DNA of 64,000 bases from Ahrensia kielensis DSM 5890 (GTDB taxonomy: Bacteria > Pseudomonadota > Alphaproteobacteria > Rhizobiales > Rhizobiaceae). The DNA is taken from the NCBI RefSeq assembly GCF_000374465.1, contig NZ_KB894530.1:188501-252500 (forward strand), given 5' to 3'. The position numbers were made by a program, and so were the translations under genes. Shown in pieces: positions 24,585-34,029 of this stretch (its first letter is position 1; every line of letters begins with the position of its first letter). The notes beneath the pieces were generated by a model. That model did no database searches, was not told the DNA's origin, and was given only the letters and a program-made list of their open reading frames with translations.

Positions 24585-25561
24585 TGCATTTTGATAAACG
24601 ACAGGTTGGTAAAACCGACGTTTCCGTGACATCGCTTTCTTTTGGTGGTGCGAGTATCGGCAATTTAGGCGGTGTCGTGCGCGATGCAGATGCGGCGGCA
24701 GTGCTGGATTATGCTTGGCAGGCGGGTATCCGCTATTTTGACACTGCGCCTCATTATGGGCGCGGATTATCTGAGCAACGCATGGGCGCGTTCTTTGCAG
24801 GCAAAAACCGTGATGATTACGTGATTTCCACAAAAGTGGGGCGCGTTTTATCTGCTGGAGAACCAATGGAAGAGGCTGATGGTTTCATTCAGCCCTTACC
24901 CAATGCCGTTCGTTATGATTATTCTGCAGAAGGTATTCTTGAAAGCTTTGAGGCGAGCTGCGAACGCTTGGGCACATCGCGTGTCGATATAATTTATGTT
25001 CATGACATTGGTGATGTAACGCATGGTGCCAAAGAAGGTCAGCGCCATATGAGCGACTTGCTGGGTTCTGGCATGGGCGCGTTGCATGACCTTAAACAAT
25101 CAGGCCGCATCGGTGCTATTGGCTTAGGGGTCAATGAGTCTCAGGTTTGTATTGACGTTATGAAAGAGACGCCGCTTGATGTTATTCTTCTAGCAGGACG
25201 CTTAACATTGCTGGACAGAGAAGCAGAAGACGCGCTGCTTGATCTATGCAAAGCGCAAGGAACAAGTCTTGTTCTTGGCGGTATTTTTAACTCCGGCATA
25301 TTGGCGACTGGGCCAGTTGCGGGCGCATGGTTTGATTACAGCCCCGCATCTGACGAAATTATAGACCGTGTCAAAATTTTGCAAGATAATGCGCAGAAGG
25401 TTGATCTAACTTTAGCCGAGGCCGCATTGCAATTTGGGCTTCATCATCCTGCTGCTTGCTCGGTTTTACTGGGCACTGGCAAGGTTAAATCGCTGCAACG
25501 CAATCTCGATGCGGCGCAAATTAAACTATCTGAAGCAGCGCGTGAATTTGTAACGCGCTAA
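24581..25561 (+). CDS. Aldo/keto reductase, probable aldose 1-dehydrogenase
   Basis: A 326-residue TIM-barrel oxidoreductase of the D-threo-aldose/L-fucose dehydrogenase group. GIRYFDTAPHYGRGLSEQR contains the catalytic Asp and Tyr, STKVGR the Lys, and VDIIYVHDIGD the His. Family members oxidise C1 of L-fucose, L-galactose or D-arabinose to the lactone with NAD(P). It overlaps the preceding gene by 4 bp (ATGATG start) and its stop overlaps that of the convergent regulator. Product would feed the lactonase encoded at 22510-23364. Confidence 0.87.
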   Translation: MMHFDKRQVGKTDVSVTSLSFGGASIGNLGGVVRDADAAAVLDYAWQAGIRYFDTAPHYGRGLSEQRMGAFFAGKNRDDYVISTKVGRVLSAGEPMEEADGFIQPLPNAVRYDYSAEGILESFEASCERLGTSRVDIIYVHDIGDVTHGAKEGQRHMSDLLGSGMGALHDLKQSGRIGAIGLGVNESQVCIDVMKETPLDVILLAGRLTLLDREAEDALLDLCKAQGTSLVLGGIFNSGILATGPVAGAWFDYSPASDEIIDRVKILQDNAQKVDLTLAEAALQFGLHHPAACSVLLGTGKVKSLQRNLDAAQIKLSEAAREFVTR

Positions 25562-26463
25562 GGTGTGTGACTGTGTGCTTCTAGTGAACCTAGTAAGGTT
25601 TCTTTTGATGTTGCTAGATGGGTAAGGGCTGCTGCTTCTGCTTTTTTGAAGTCGCGGCTTCTCAAGGCATTTATGTAAATTAAGTGCTCTTTGATAGCGC
25701 CTTCATTGCGTTTGCGTTCGTCCGTTTTATTCCATTGAAAATGGTAGTGGAAAATCAATGAGATGATTTTCTGAAACTCTTTTATAAAGCGATTGCTGAC
25801 CACGCTGTTGATTGCCGTGTGAAATGCTTCATCCAGTTTTGAAAAGTCATGATAGTCCTTATCAATTCTCTCCAAAAGCGCCAAATGCTCTTGTTCTAAA
25901 ACGTCAAGCCGTGCCCAAATGGCATGGTCCTGCGGCAAAGCCACAAGATGGCGCACCGAGTTAAGTTCAAGAACAACGCGAAAATCAGACAGTTCAATCG
26001 CGTAATCTGCGGTAAAACCGTTAAGTACCCATCCGCCGCGCGGACGCCGAACAACGATGCCGAAACGGCTAAGTGATGAGAAAAATTCTTGTAATGTGTG
26101 TGGCGCAACAGAAAAATATTTCGATAATTGTGCAACGTTGAGCGCGGTTCCGGGCGGCACATCCATGCGCAAAACCCAATCTAAAAATCGGCGTTCGAGT
26201 TCTTCAATCGTTATAAGCGTTGCGGGCAATTCCATGTGATCGGATTTCTTAGAGCGCCGCTTGATGAGCTTTTCACGGCCATTCAAAGCGATGATGGATT
26301 GTTCATCAAGCTTGCTGAGGACACTGCGAATAACCGTTCGGCTAACACCTAATTTAGATGATAAAATATTTTCAGACGGCAAAACCTCGCCGATAGCCAT
26401 GCCATCGCAAAGCGACAACATCTGCTTGTGAGCAACAATAAAGCGTTCATTCGTGCGGGCCAT
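25558..26463 (-). CDS. GntR/FCD-type regulator with two winged-helix segments
   Basis: A 301-residue regulator. Residues about 20-65 form a GntR winged helix (LPSENILSSKLGVSRTVIRS). A second HTH-like segment occupies about 95-150 (LNVAQLSKYFSVAPHTLQEF), followed by an all-helical FCD-like ligand domain ending near residue 295, with FHTAINSVVSNRF. The duplicated DNA-binding region is unusual: standard FCD proteins are about 230 residues with one. It is divergent from the ABC permease gene at 26610 and convergent with the aldo/keto reductase, so it likely represses the whole sugar cluster in the absence of a sugar acid. Confidence 0.88.
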   Translation of the reverse strand: MARTNERFIVAHKQMLSLCDGMAIGEVLPSENILSSKLGVSRTVIRSVLSKLDEQSIIALNGREKLIKRRSKKSDHMELPATLITIEELERRFLDWVLRMDVPPGTALNVAQLSKYFSVAPHTLQEFFSSLSRFGIVVRRPRGGWVLNGFTADYAIELSDFRVVLELNSVRHLVALPQDHAIWARLDVLEQEHLALLERIDKDYHDFSKLDEAFHTAINSVVSNRFIKEFQKIISLIFHYHFQWNKTDERKRNEGAIKEHLIYINALRSRDFKKAEAAALTHLATSKETLLGSLEAHSHTP

Positions 26464-26609
26464 AAGGTACTTCGCTCCAGTTCATTCAGATATATAATAA
26501 CTGTTTTTTGCAATTGTTCAAAAAAAATTAAAAACATTTGACGATGCCATTTTACGACTATACGGTTTATTATTATTAAAATCAGAATGTGGCTCTGGGA
26601 GGAGTGATC

Positions 26610-27623
26610 TTGTCTGAAGTACAGACCAAATCAAAAATGCGGTTTTTACCGTCTGGTTCAGCGCTACATAAAGTTTCAGCTTTACTAACGCTGCTTCTCC
26701 TTGTTCTGGCGTTCTCATTTACAAGCCCTGCCTTTTTGTCGCTGAACAATGGTCTTACCGTTTTGCTGCAAACAGCAGTGATCGGCCTTTTGGCCATTGG
26801 TATGACGATGGTTATTATCACGGGCGGTATTGATCTGAGCGTTGGATCGGTTTTAGCGCTTTCCGGCGTGGTGACGGGTCTTACGATCAAGGCGGGCGTG
26901 CCTGTTATTCCTGCCATGGTGCTTGGCGTTATTGCGGGCGGCTTGTGCGGGTTTATTAATGGTTTGGTGATTACCAAGATGCGGATTACGCCCTTTGTTG
27001 CAACGCTCGGTATGATGATGATTGCGCGCGGTGTTGCGCTGCAATTAACAGGCGCAGCGCCCATCAGCCGACTTGGCGATACATTTGGCGCGCTTGGCAA
27101 TGGCTCGTTTTTCCGTGTTGTTGAAATGCAGGCAAATGGTTTTCCGAAGGTGATTTTCCCGGGTATTCCTTACCCTGCGGTTCTGCTGCTTGTTATGGCT
27201 GTGCTTGGTGCATTTTTATTGCAGCGTCGCCAGATCGGCAGACATATTTTTTCTGTTGGCTCAAATGAGGAAGCGGCGCGACTTTCAGGGGTAAATGTCA
27301 CGCGCACTAAGATCTGGGCTTACACTGCATCGGGTGCATTGGCTGGACTTGCAGGCATGGTTTTAATGTCGCGTCTTGTGACTATTCAGCCCAATGAAGG
27401 CGTTATGTATGAGCTTGATGCCATTGCAGCATCGGTCATTGGTGGCGCGTCTTTGATGGGCGGTGTCGGCAGTATTTCAGGCAGCATGATTGGTGCCTTT
27501 ATCATTGGTGTTCTGCGCAATGGTCTCAACATGGCCGGAACATCCGCATTCATTCAACAAATCATTATCGGGATCGTCGTTATCGGGGCTGTGTTCATAG
27601 ACCAGATGCGTAATCGAAACTGA
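26610..27623 (+). CDS. Sugar ABC importer permease (RbsC type), probable TTG start
   Basis: A 337-residue CUT2 permease with about nine membrane segments. GGIDLSVGSVLALSGVV near residue 80 is the family motif and VGSNEEAARLSGVNV near residue 215 the ATPase-contact loop. The start is taken as TTG at 26610 because GGGAGGAGTGATC is perfectly placed before it; a GTG at 26589 would put that site inside the gene, and the next ATG (26637) lacks one. First gene of the importer part of this operon, divergent from the FCD regulator. Confidence 0.9.
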   Translation: MSEVQTKSKMRFLPSGSALHKVSALLTLLLLVLAFSFTSPAFLSLNNGLTVLLQTAVIGLLAIGMTMVIITGGIDLSVGSVLALSGVVTGLTIKAGVPVIPAMVLGVIAGGLCGFINGLVITKMRITPFVATLGMMMIARGVALQLTGAAPISRLGDTFGALGNGSFFRVVEMQANGFPKVIFPGIPYPAVLLLVMAVLGAFLLQRRQIGRHIFSVGSNEEAARLSGVNVTRTKIWAYTASGALAGLAGMVLMSRLVTIQPNEGVMYELDAIAASVIGGASLMGGVGSISGSMIGAFIIGVLRNGLNMAGTSAFIQQIIIGIVVIGAVFIDQMRNRN

Positions 27624-27664
27624 TCAGTCGTCTTTAACTAAAATCTTCATCTAGGGAGGAAACC

Positions 27665-28606
27665 ATGAAGAACCTACTGAAAACTATGCTTGCAACAAGT
27701 GTGCTGGCTTTGGCTACATCGACTGTATCGGCGGGAGAAATTGCCGTTATCGTTAAAACGACAAGCTCTAACTTTTGGCAAAATGTGAACAAAGGTGCGA
27801 CTGCTGCTATTGGCGAGCAGAGCGAACACACAATGTCATTCAATGGCCCAGCTACGGAATCCGCTGTTGCCGATCAGGTCTCACTTGTTGAAAATGCAAT
27901 CAACCGCGGTGTTTCTGCGATTGTTCTTGCACCATCTGATCCAGAAGCGCTTGCGCCTGCCGTTAAGCGTGCTTTTGAAGCCGGTATTCCGGTTGCTATC
28001 ATTGATAGCGGTTTGGCTGAAGGTAATGAGAAATACTATCAGACATTCCTTTCAACAGATAACTGTGCTGCTGGTGAGCAGGCTGCCAAATTGATGATCG
28101 ACACTGCAGGAAGCTCCGGCAAGGTTGCTGTGATGTCTTATGTTGCTGGTGTTGGTTCTGAAATCGGCCGCGTTGGTTGCTTCACAAAATATATTGAAGA
28201 CAATTCTGACATCGAAATTGTTGGGCCGCTTTATTCGCAATCACAAATGGCGACAGCGCTTAACCAGACAACGGATACGCTTGCAGCCAATGGCGATCTT
28301 ATTGGTATCTTTGGTGCCAATGAACCAACAGCAATCGGCATGGGCCGTGCGATTGAGCAAGCTGGTAAAGCTGGTCAACTCACAGCCATTGGCTTTGATG
28401 GTAATGCAGACCTTCAAGACATGGTGAAAAGCGGCACGTTGCTTGCGACTGCTGTGCAGGGCTCGTTCCAGATGGGCGAACTTGGCGTCAACGCTGTGAT
28501 CGATCTTCTTGCTGGTGAGAAGGTGACTGATTTCATCGACACTGGTGTTGTGATGGTCACAAAAGAGAACATCGATTCTCCTGAAGCACAAAACGTACTT
28601 TACTGA
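27665..28606 (+). CDS. Periplasmic sugar-binding protein (RbsB-like)
   Basis: A 313-residue type I binding protein with a clear signal peptide (two lysine residues, then LATSVLALATSTVSA, cleavage near residue 23). VSAIVLAPSDPEALAPAVKRA and AIGFDGNADLQDMVKSG are typical of the ribose-binding group. Strong ribosome site AGGGAGG lies before the start. It precedes a perfect 25-bp palindromic hairpin. Operon context suggests L-fucose-like or other hexose ligand. Confidence 0.92.
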   Translation: MKNLLKTMLATSVLALATSTVSAGEIAVIVKTTSSNFWQNVNKGATAAIGEQSEHTMSFNGPATESAVADQVSLVENAINRGVSAIVLAPSDPEALAPAVKRAFEAGIPVAIIDSGLAEGNEKYYQTFLSTDNCAAGEQAAKLMIDTAGSSGKVAVMSYVAGVGSEIGRVGCFTKYIEDNSDIEIVGPLYSQSQMATALNQTTDTLAANGDLIGIFGANEPTAIGMGRAIEQAGKAGQLTAIGFDGNADLQDMVKSGTLLATAVQGSFQMGELGVNAVIDLLAGEKVTDFIDTGVVMVTKENIDSPEAQNVLY

Positions 28607-28614
28607 TTGTGCAG

Positions 28615-28639
28615 CAGCTGGCGCAACTTGCGCCAGCTG
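28615..28639 (+). other. Intercistronic hairpin after binding-protein gene
   Basis: CAGCTGGCGCAA and TTGCGCCAGCTG form a perfect 12-bp inverted repeat with a single base centre, 9 bp after the binding-protein stop. No T-run follows. It probably protects the upstream message from 3' decay and lowers expression of the ATPase gene. Confidence 0.7.
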
Positions 28640-28666
28640 TTCACCCTATAAGCGGCGAAATCAACT

Positions 28667-29452
28667 ATGCTAAACACAGCAACAGATAAAACTCCTTTGG
28701 TCGAGATGTCGAAAATCCACAAAAGATTTGGTGGATTGCATGCGGTCGAAGATGTGTCGGTTAGTCTTCATGCTGGCGAGGTCGTTGGCGTGTTGGGCCA
28801 CAACGGCGCGGGTAAATCTTGCCTTATGCGCATTTTGTCCGGTGCGATGAATCCCAGTGAAGGTAAAATCCTTATCAATGGCCAAGAGGCTGTTATTGAT
28901 ACGCCGCAAGATGCGCGTCACAATGGTATTGAAACGATCTATCAGACTTTGGCGCTGGCCAATCATTTGGATGCGGCGGCCAATCTTTTCCTTGGGCGCG
29001 AGTTAAAGACCCGCTTTGGCAATCTTGATGATGCGCGGATGTTTTCTGAAGCTGAAAAGGCGCTGCGCCAACTCAATCCTAATTTTAAGAATTTGCGTGA
29101 TGCGGTATCGAATTTATCGGGCGGGCAACGCCAAGTGATCGCAATTGCGCGCGCCATTTATTTTCAAGCCAAAGTGCTGATTATGGACGAACCAACGGCA
29201 GCGCTTGGACCATCTGAAACGGCGATGGTTGCAGATTTGACGCGCCGCCTCAAAGCCGAAGGTATCGGCATTTTTCTGATTAGCCACGACATGCATGACG
29301 TGTTCGATTTATGCGACAGAGTGATGGTTATGAACAAGGGCCGCAATGTTGGCACGTTCGCCATCGGTGATGTGAACAAGGATGATATTTTGAGCCTGAT
29401 TATTAAAGGCGCATTGCCTGACGACTGGACACCGCGAGGGCAGGTTCAATGA
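28667..29452 (+). CDS. Sugar ABC importer ATPase, single domain
   Basis: A 261-residue ATPase with one nucleotide-binding domain: Walker [10 protein letters not shown] near residue 45, signature LSGGQRQ, Walker [13 protein letters not shown] and switch His in LISHDMHDV. Unlike most RbsA-type ATPases it has a single domain and must work as a homodimer, as do the FrcA-type fructose/ribose importers of rhizobia. Its stop overlaps the next gene by 4 bp. Partner of the permease at 26610 and binding protein at 27665. Confidence 0.92.
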   Translation: MLNTATDKTPLVEMSKIHKRFGGLHAVEDVSVSLHAGEVVGVLGHNGAGKSCLMRILSGAMNPSEGKILINGQEAVIDTPQDARHNGIETIYQTLALANHLDAAANLFLGRELKTRFGNLDDARMFSEAEKALRQLNPNFKNLRDAVSNLSGGQRQVIAIARAIYFQAKVLIMDEPTAALGPSETAMVADLTRRLKAEGIGIFLISHDMHDVFDLCDRVMVMNKGRNVGTFAIGDVNKDDILSLIIKGALPDDWTPRGQVQ

Positions 29453-30465
29453 GCGGACAGATGATGCAAGTTGGTGTGGTTGTTGAGCCTGGAAAATTTG
29501 CCATTGAGCAACGCCCATCTGTGAGCGAAGTACCAGAAGGTTGGGTACTGATTGATATTTGCGCGGTTGGTGTTTGCGGCACGGATTATCATATTTTGGA
29601 AGGCAAACATCCGTTTTTGGCCTATCCACGTGTGATCGGTCATGAACTGAGCGGCCGTGTTACGCATGATAGCAATGGCTGGAATGCAGGCGATCTCGTG
29701 GTCGTTAATCCTTATTTGTCCTGCGGTTCTTGCCGTGCATGTGAGCGCGGTAAACCCAACTGCTGTTATAAAATCGAAGTGCTTGGCGTTCACCGCGATG
29801 GCGGGCTTGCGACGCAACTCGCTGTGCCATCTGGTAATCTTTATTCAGCCGAGGGGCTTAGCTCAATACAGGCCGCAATGGTCGAATTTTTGGCCATTGG
29901 TGCCCATGCTGTTCGCCGCTCTGAAGTGGCGGCGGGGGATAATGTGCTTGTGACCGGTGTTGGCCCTATCGGCATTGGTGCGGCGCTTTTTGCACGGCTT
30001 AAAGGTGCCAATGTATCGCTGCTTGATCTGAGCGATACACGTCTAAACGCAGCAGCAGAGAAATTTGATTTCAAGCAAGGCTTTACGTCAATTGATGCCG
30101 CGTTACGGCATACTAATGGTGCCGGCTATGACGTTGTTTTTGATGCCACAGGCCATAGCGGCGCGATAGAGGCTGGATTTAAAACTGTCGCGCATGGCGG
30201 CTCTTATGTTCTGGTCAGCGTTGTCAAAGATGATATCACTTTTCATGATCCGGAATTTCACAAAAGAGAAATGCGTTTGATTGGCAGCCGCAATGCGCTC
30301 AAACAAGATTTTGATTGGGTCATGGATTCATTTAAAAATAATTTGATTGATGCGGACAAACTTTGCTCTAGCATTTTGTCGCTTGAAGAGTTGTCATCTC
30401 AGTTCAGCGATTTGGCTGCGGACCGTGCAGAACTGATTAAAGTAATCGTGAGCCTTGAGGATTGA
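29449..30465 (+). CDS. Zinc-dependent medium-chain alcohol dehydrogenase
   Basis: A 338-residue MDR enzyme. VGVCGTDYH and VIGHELSG carry catalytic zinc ligands, [15 protein letters not shown] is the four-cysteine structural zinc lobe (residues about 92-106), and [12 protein letters not shown] is the NAD-binding motif. It resembles sorbitol, threonine or L-galactonate/L-fuconate-type dehydrogenases. In the non-phosphorylative L-fucose route a 2-keto-3-deoxy-fuconate is oxidised by a dehydrogenase, so this gene could take that place, or oxidise L-galactonate. Overlaps the ATPase gene by 4 bp and is followed by the dehydratase gene after 1 bp. Confidence 0.88.
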   Translation: MSGQMMQVGVVVEPGKFAIEQRPSVSEVPEGWVLIDICAVGVCGTDYHILEGKHPFLAYPRVIGHELSGRVTHDSNGWNAGDLVVVNPYLSCGSCRACERGKPNCCYKIEVLGVHRDGGLATQLAVPSGNLYSAEGLSSIQAAMVEFLAIGAHAVRRSEVAAGDNVLVTGVGPIGIGAALFARLKGANVSLLDLSDTRLNAAAEKFDFKQGFTSIDAALRHTNGAGYDVVFDATGHSGAIEAGFKTVAHGGSYVLVSVVKDDITFHDPEFHKREMRLIGSRNALKQDFDWVMDSFKNNLIDADKLCSSILSLEELSSQFSDLAADRAELIKVIVSLED

Positions 30466-30466
30466 T

Positions 30467-31966
30467 ATGAGCGCTCCAGATATTTTGAAGCTTCACGATG
30501 ATGATAATGTCGCGATTGCACTTGCGCCGCTTAAAGCTGGTGAAAGCGTAGCAATTGAGGCTATCCTCAAGTCTCACAAAGTGGCTTTGGTTGACATTGC
30601 TGAGGGAGAGAACGTGCTGCGCTATGGCCAGATTATTGGCAAGGCGACCGTCATGATACCGGCGGGTTCTCATGTGCATGAGCACAATATGGAAATGAGC
30701 GGTCACAAAGTTGATTACGCTTTTTCATCTGCGGTAAATCCACTGCCTGCGCCTGCAATTGAGCGCACTTTCCAAGGGTATCACCGCGCCGATGGGCGTG
30801 TTGGCACACGCAATTATTTGGGTGTTTTAACCTCGGTCAATTGCTCGGGTTCGGTTGCACGGTTCATCGTTGAGGCGGCGGAAAAGTCTGGCATTCTGGA
30901 TGCGTTTCCCAATGTCGATGGGATTGTGCCCATCGTGCATGGCAGTGGCTGCGGCATGGCGAACCGCGGCGAAGGTTACGATATTTTACTGCGCACTTTG
31001 GCGGGATATTCGAAGCATCCTAATTTTGGCGGTATTTTGCTTGTGGGGCTTGGCTGTGAGGTTTTGCAGCTTGCAACGCTGGTTGGTGAGCGCAAAATTA
31101 CAGCTGATGGCCCGATGCGCTATATGACCATTCAGCAAATGGGTGGAACACAGCGCACGATTGAAAAAGGGCTTGAGGAACTAACGTCACTTGCAGCCTA
31201 TGCTAATCAGGCGGAACGTGCACCTGCGCCAATATCTGAACTTATGCTGGGTATGCAATGCGGTGGCTCTGATGGCTATTCTGGCTTTACGGCCAATCCA
31301 GCTCTGGGTGTTGCATCTGATCTTTTGGTCGCGCATGGTGGCACATCGATTTTATCTGAAACATCTGAAATTTATGGCGCTGAACATCTTTTAACACGCC
31401 GCGCTGTAACAGCCGAGGTCGGCCAAGCGCTTGTTGATAAATTGACATGGTGGGAAGAATATTGCGCACGGCATGGCGCAAAAATGGACAACAATCCAAG
31501 CCCTGGCAATAAACGTGGCGGTCTGACGACAATTCTTGAAAAGTCGTTGGGCGCTGTATCAAAAAGCGGACAGGCACCGCTTGCAGGTGTGTATGATTAT
31601 GCTGCACCGATTACGCAGAAAGGTTTCGTGTTCATGGATAGTCCAGGATATGATCCATGTTCGGTCACGGGGCAGGTTGCATCGGGCGCAAATTTGATCG
31701 CCTTCACAACAGGGCGAGGATCTGTATCTGGCTATATGCCAACACCATGTATCAAGCTTGCATCAAACTCCGATATGTATGCGCGCATGAGCGGCGACAT
31801 GGACATCAATTGCGGTGAGATTGCCGAAGGGCATTCCCTTGCTGACAAGGGCGCGGAAATTTTCGAAATGCTGATTGATGTGGCGAGCGGCACAAAGACA
31901 AAAAGCGAATCGCTTGGCTTTGGCGGTGTTGAATTTGTGCCTTGGCAAATAGGCGCGGTGCTTTAG
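30467..31966 (+). CDS. UxaA/GarD-family sugar-acid dehydratase
   Basis: A 499-residue member of the altronate/galactarate dehydratase family. The N-terminal SAF domain (residues about 1-90, with SHVHEHNMEMSG) is followed by the large catalytic domain: GYHRADGRVGTRNYLGV, GCGMANRGEGYD and MQCGGSDGYSGFTANPALG are family signatures, the latter near residue 268. It removes water from C2-C3 of a sugar acid to give the 2-keto-3-deoxy acid. Known substrates are D-altronate, D-galactarate and, in Campylobacter-type fucose clusters, L-fuconate. Start is 30467; an upstream in-frame start would overlap the dehydrogenase. Last gene of the operon. Confidence 0.9.
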   Translation: MSAPDILKLHDDDNVAIALAPLKAGESVAIEAILKSHKVALVDIAEGENVLRYGQIIGKATVMIPAGSHVHEHNMEMSGHKVDYAFSSAVNPLPAPAIERTFQGYHRADGRVGTRNYLGVLTSVNCSGSVARFIVEAAEKSGILDAFPNVDGIVPIVHGSGCGMANRGEGYDILLRTLAGYSKHPNFGGILLVGLGCEVLQLATLVGERKITADGPMRYMTIQQMGGTQRTIEKGLEELTSLAAYANQAERAPAPISELMLGMQCGGSDGYSGFTANPALGVASDLLVAHGGTSILSETSEIYGAEHLLTRRAVTAEVGQALVDKLTWWEEYCARHGAKMDNNPSPGNKRGGLTTILEKSLGAVSKSGQAPLAGVYDYAAPITQKGFVFMDSPGYDPCSVTGQVASGANLIAFTTGRGSVSGYMPTPCIKLASNSDMYARMSGDMDINCGEIAEGHSLADKGAEIFEMLIDVASGTKTKSESLGFGGVEFVPWQIGAVL

Positions 31967-32305
31967 TTCAGTTCAAGGACATCATCATTAATAAGCTTGA
32001 GTTTTGATATTACAGCTGATCTGAAGGCGATTTAGCGATGATATGCGCGCAAATAGAGCGCGATAAATGGGTATATGCAACGTATATGCCTAAAGTTTTG
32101 TGCTGCACGGCACCTGGTAACATCCTGTTTATATTTATACTGATAGAAGAAAGATATATTCTTTTATTCTTGGTGCCACTTTACTTTCAAAGTCAATACC
32201 TACATCAGTGTTGCTTCAAATGAGAGATTCTCGCCGAAGAAAAAGAAATTGGGTTTATCCCCATTTCAATTCATCGACTTGCCTGATCTGAATTAGAGAA
32301 GTGAT
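31967..32305. other. 339-bp intergenic region with a near-perfect inverted repeat
   Basis: No gene is supported here; a 61-codon frame inside it has no homology-like features. It ends the sugar operon without an obvious strong terminator. GAAATTGGG (32245-32253) and CCCCATTTC (32259-32267) form an 8-of-9 inverted repeat about 40 bp before the deacetylase start and may be an operator. A weaker repeat, GGTATATG/GTATATGCC, lies near 32069-32089. Confidence 0.45.
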
Positions 32306-33334
32306 ATGAAGCCAATTTTTAAGAAAATGGTTATTACTGCCGGTCTTGAAATTATCGCTCTAAGCCAGTTAGGGCGATTGATGCCGCAGGCCGCTGGACG
32401 CGGTGTCATATTCACGCTTCATCATGTGCGCCCTGCAATGAATAGACCGTATGAGCCTAATGCGCTTCTATCAATTACGCCGGACTTTCTCGAACAGGCA
32501 ATCCAAGAGGCGATCTTAAAAGGGTACACGCCGGTTGCGCTGACTGATTTGCCAGAATTGCTTGCCAAAGGTGACAATAATAAGCGTTATGTCGCGTTCA
32601 CACTGGATGACGGTTGCCGTGACAATGCTGAATTTGCAGCGCCGGTATTTAGAAAATATGGCGTGCCATACACTTTGTACATTACAAAGGGCTTTGTGGA
32701 ACGAACGCATACAATGTGGTGGGAAACCGCTGAGGTTTTGACACGCGCCGTTGATCAATTTCAATTCGATTTTGGCGATGGTGTTGAAGATGTCATTTGC
32801 TCAACTCACCAGCAAAAACATGCGGTGTTCTTACGCATAGCGCAATTGATTGAATCTGTGGATGAAGACACTGCTGTTAACCGGCTGAACGAAGCGGCGA
32901 TCGCACACGGTGTTGATCCAATGAAGATTGTCAAAGATGAAGTCATGAATGCCGATGAACTGCGAGAACTTGCCAAAGACCCTCTTGCAAGCTTTGGCGC
33001 ACATACGGTTTCGCATTGTTGTTTAACCCGTATCGATGCTGCGCACTTGGACCGCGAAATGGCTGACTGTATTGAGGCGATAAAAGAATGGACGCAAAGG
33101 CTTCCTGCATCGATTGCCTATCCATATGGTTGGAAGCGTGCTTGTGGGCCGCGCGAAGCAAAGGCTGCACGCAGAGCCGGACTTAGAATTGGCGTGACAA
33201 CACAGCCCGGTGTTTTAACAAATTATAGCCAAGACGAGTGGATGTTATTACCACGGGTTTCGCTCAATGGTTTCTACCAAAAGCGACGCTATGTTGCGGC
33301 GATTCTGAGCGGAATTCCATTTCGTTTAATGTAA
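32306..33334 (+). CDS. Polysaccharide deacetylase (NodB-fold) protein
   Basis: A 342-residue carbohydrate esterase family 4 type protein. VAFTLDDGCRDN near residue 95 is the first NodB motif with the catalytic Asp and metal Asp, and FGAHTVSHCCLTRID near residue 230 is the second motif with metal-binding histidines. IAYPYGWKR gives the later motif. It should remove N-acetyl or O-acetyl groups from a polysaccharide, in the envelope. No signal peptide is obvious; the N-terminal ITAGLEIIALSQLG could act as a weak membrane anchor. Apparently monocistronic; target polymer unknown. Confidence 0.88.
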   Translation: MKPIFKKMVITAGLEIIALSQLGRLMPQAAGRGVIFTLHHVRPAMNRPYEPNALLSITPDFLEQAIQEAILKGYTPVALTDLPELLAKGDNNKRYVAFTLDDGCRDNAEFAAPVFRKYGVPYTLYITKGFVERTHTMWWETAEVLTRAVDQFQFDFGDGVEDVICSTHQQKHAVFLRIAQLIESVDEDTAVNRLNEAAIAHGVDPMKIVKDEVMNADELRELAKDPLASFGAHTVSHCCLTRIDAAHLDREMADCIEAIKEWTQRLPASIAYPYGWKRACGPREAKAARRAGLRIGVTTQPGVLTNYSQDEWMLLPRVSLNGFYQKRRYVAAILSGIPFRLM

Positions 33335-33420
33335 GCGGCTTTTGCGCTGAGGATAACAAAGTTTATTCGAGATGAATTTTGTGCATTGCACAATTTTTTA
33401 TTTTAAGCAGAATAGACAAT

Positions 33421-34029
33421 ATGTCAGGCCCGCTTCCTTCAGTTCTTATCATTGATGAAAACGCTACCCGTGCTTCAATAATTGAAGCTGGGTTGAAATT
33501 AGCTGGGCACAACCGCGTCACGATCATTGATGACATGAATGGGATTGCTGCAAAAATAGCAGCGCTCGCGCCCGACGTGATTGTTATTGATATTGAAAAT
33601 TCAAATCGCGATATGTTGGAGAACGCATTTCAATTATCGCGTGCGGTCAAGCGGCCGATCGCGATGTTTGTTGATCGCTCTGATAATGAAACAATGCAGG
33701 CGGCCATTGATGCGGGGGTTTCAGCCTATGTGGTTGATGGACTACGGCAAGAGCGGGTTAAGAATATTCTGGATATGGCGATTAGTCGCTTCAACGCATT
33801 TTCTAGGCTAGAGCGCGAGCTCGAAGAAGCGCGCGGTGCACTACAGGGTCGTAAAATCGTAGAGCAAGCCAAGCACATGATTATGAAAAGCCGCGGTGTG
33901 GATGAGGATGCAGCCTATAAATTGCTGCGCTCAACAGCCATGAATCAAAACCGCAAAATAGTGGAGGTCGCCGAAAGTTTAGTCATGTCTGCCGATCTTC
34001 TTGGCGCAGGAGGTGGTAACGATGATTGA
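33421..34029 (+). CDS. nasT: ANTAR-domain antiterminator NasT
   Basis: A 202-residue RNA-binding response regulator. Residues 1-125 form a pseudo-receiver domain (VLIIDENATRASIIEAGL; VIVIDIEN carries the phospho-acceptor-like Asp), followed by a coiled coil and the C-terminal ANTAR domain with IVEQAKHMIMKSRGVDEDAAYKLL-like spacing (VEQAKHMIMKSRGVDEDAA). NasT binds two-hairpin leader RNA and prevents termination; free NasS sequesters it when nitrate is absent. The start at 33421 puts the first strand in the normal place; an upstream start adds 14 unmatched residues. Overlaps nasS by 8 bp. Confidence 0.93.
   Translation: MSGPLPSVLIIDENATRASIIEAGLKLAGHNRVTIIDDMNGIAAKIAALAPDVIVIDIENSNRDMLENAFQLSRAVKRPIAMFVDRSDNETMQAAIDAGVSAYVVDGLRQERVKNILDMAISRFNAFSRLERELEEARGALQGRKIVEQAKHMIMKSRGVDEDAAYKLLRSTAMNQNRKIVEVAESLVMSADLLGAGGGNDD

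Noticed and set aside
32038-32223. A 61-codon frame in the gap before the deacetylase gene
   Set aside because: Composition is unlike neighbours, no ribosome site and no motif; treated as chance.
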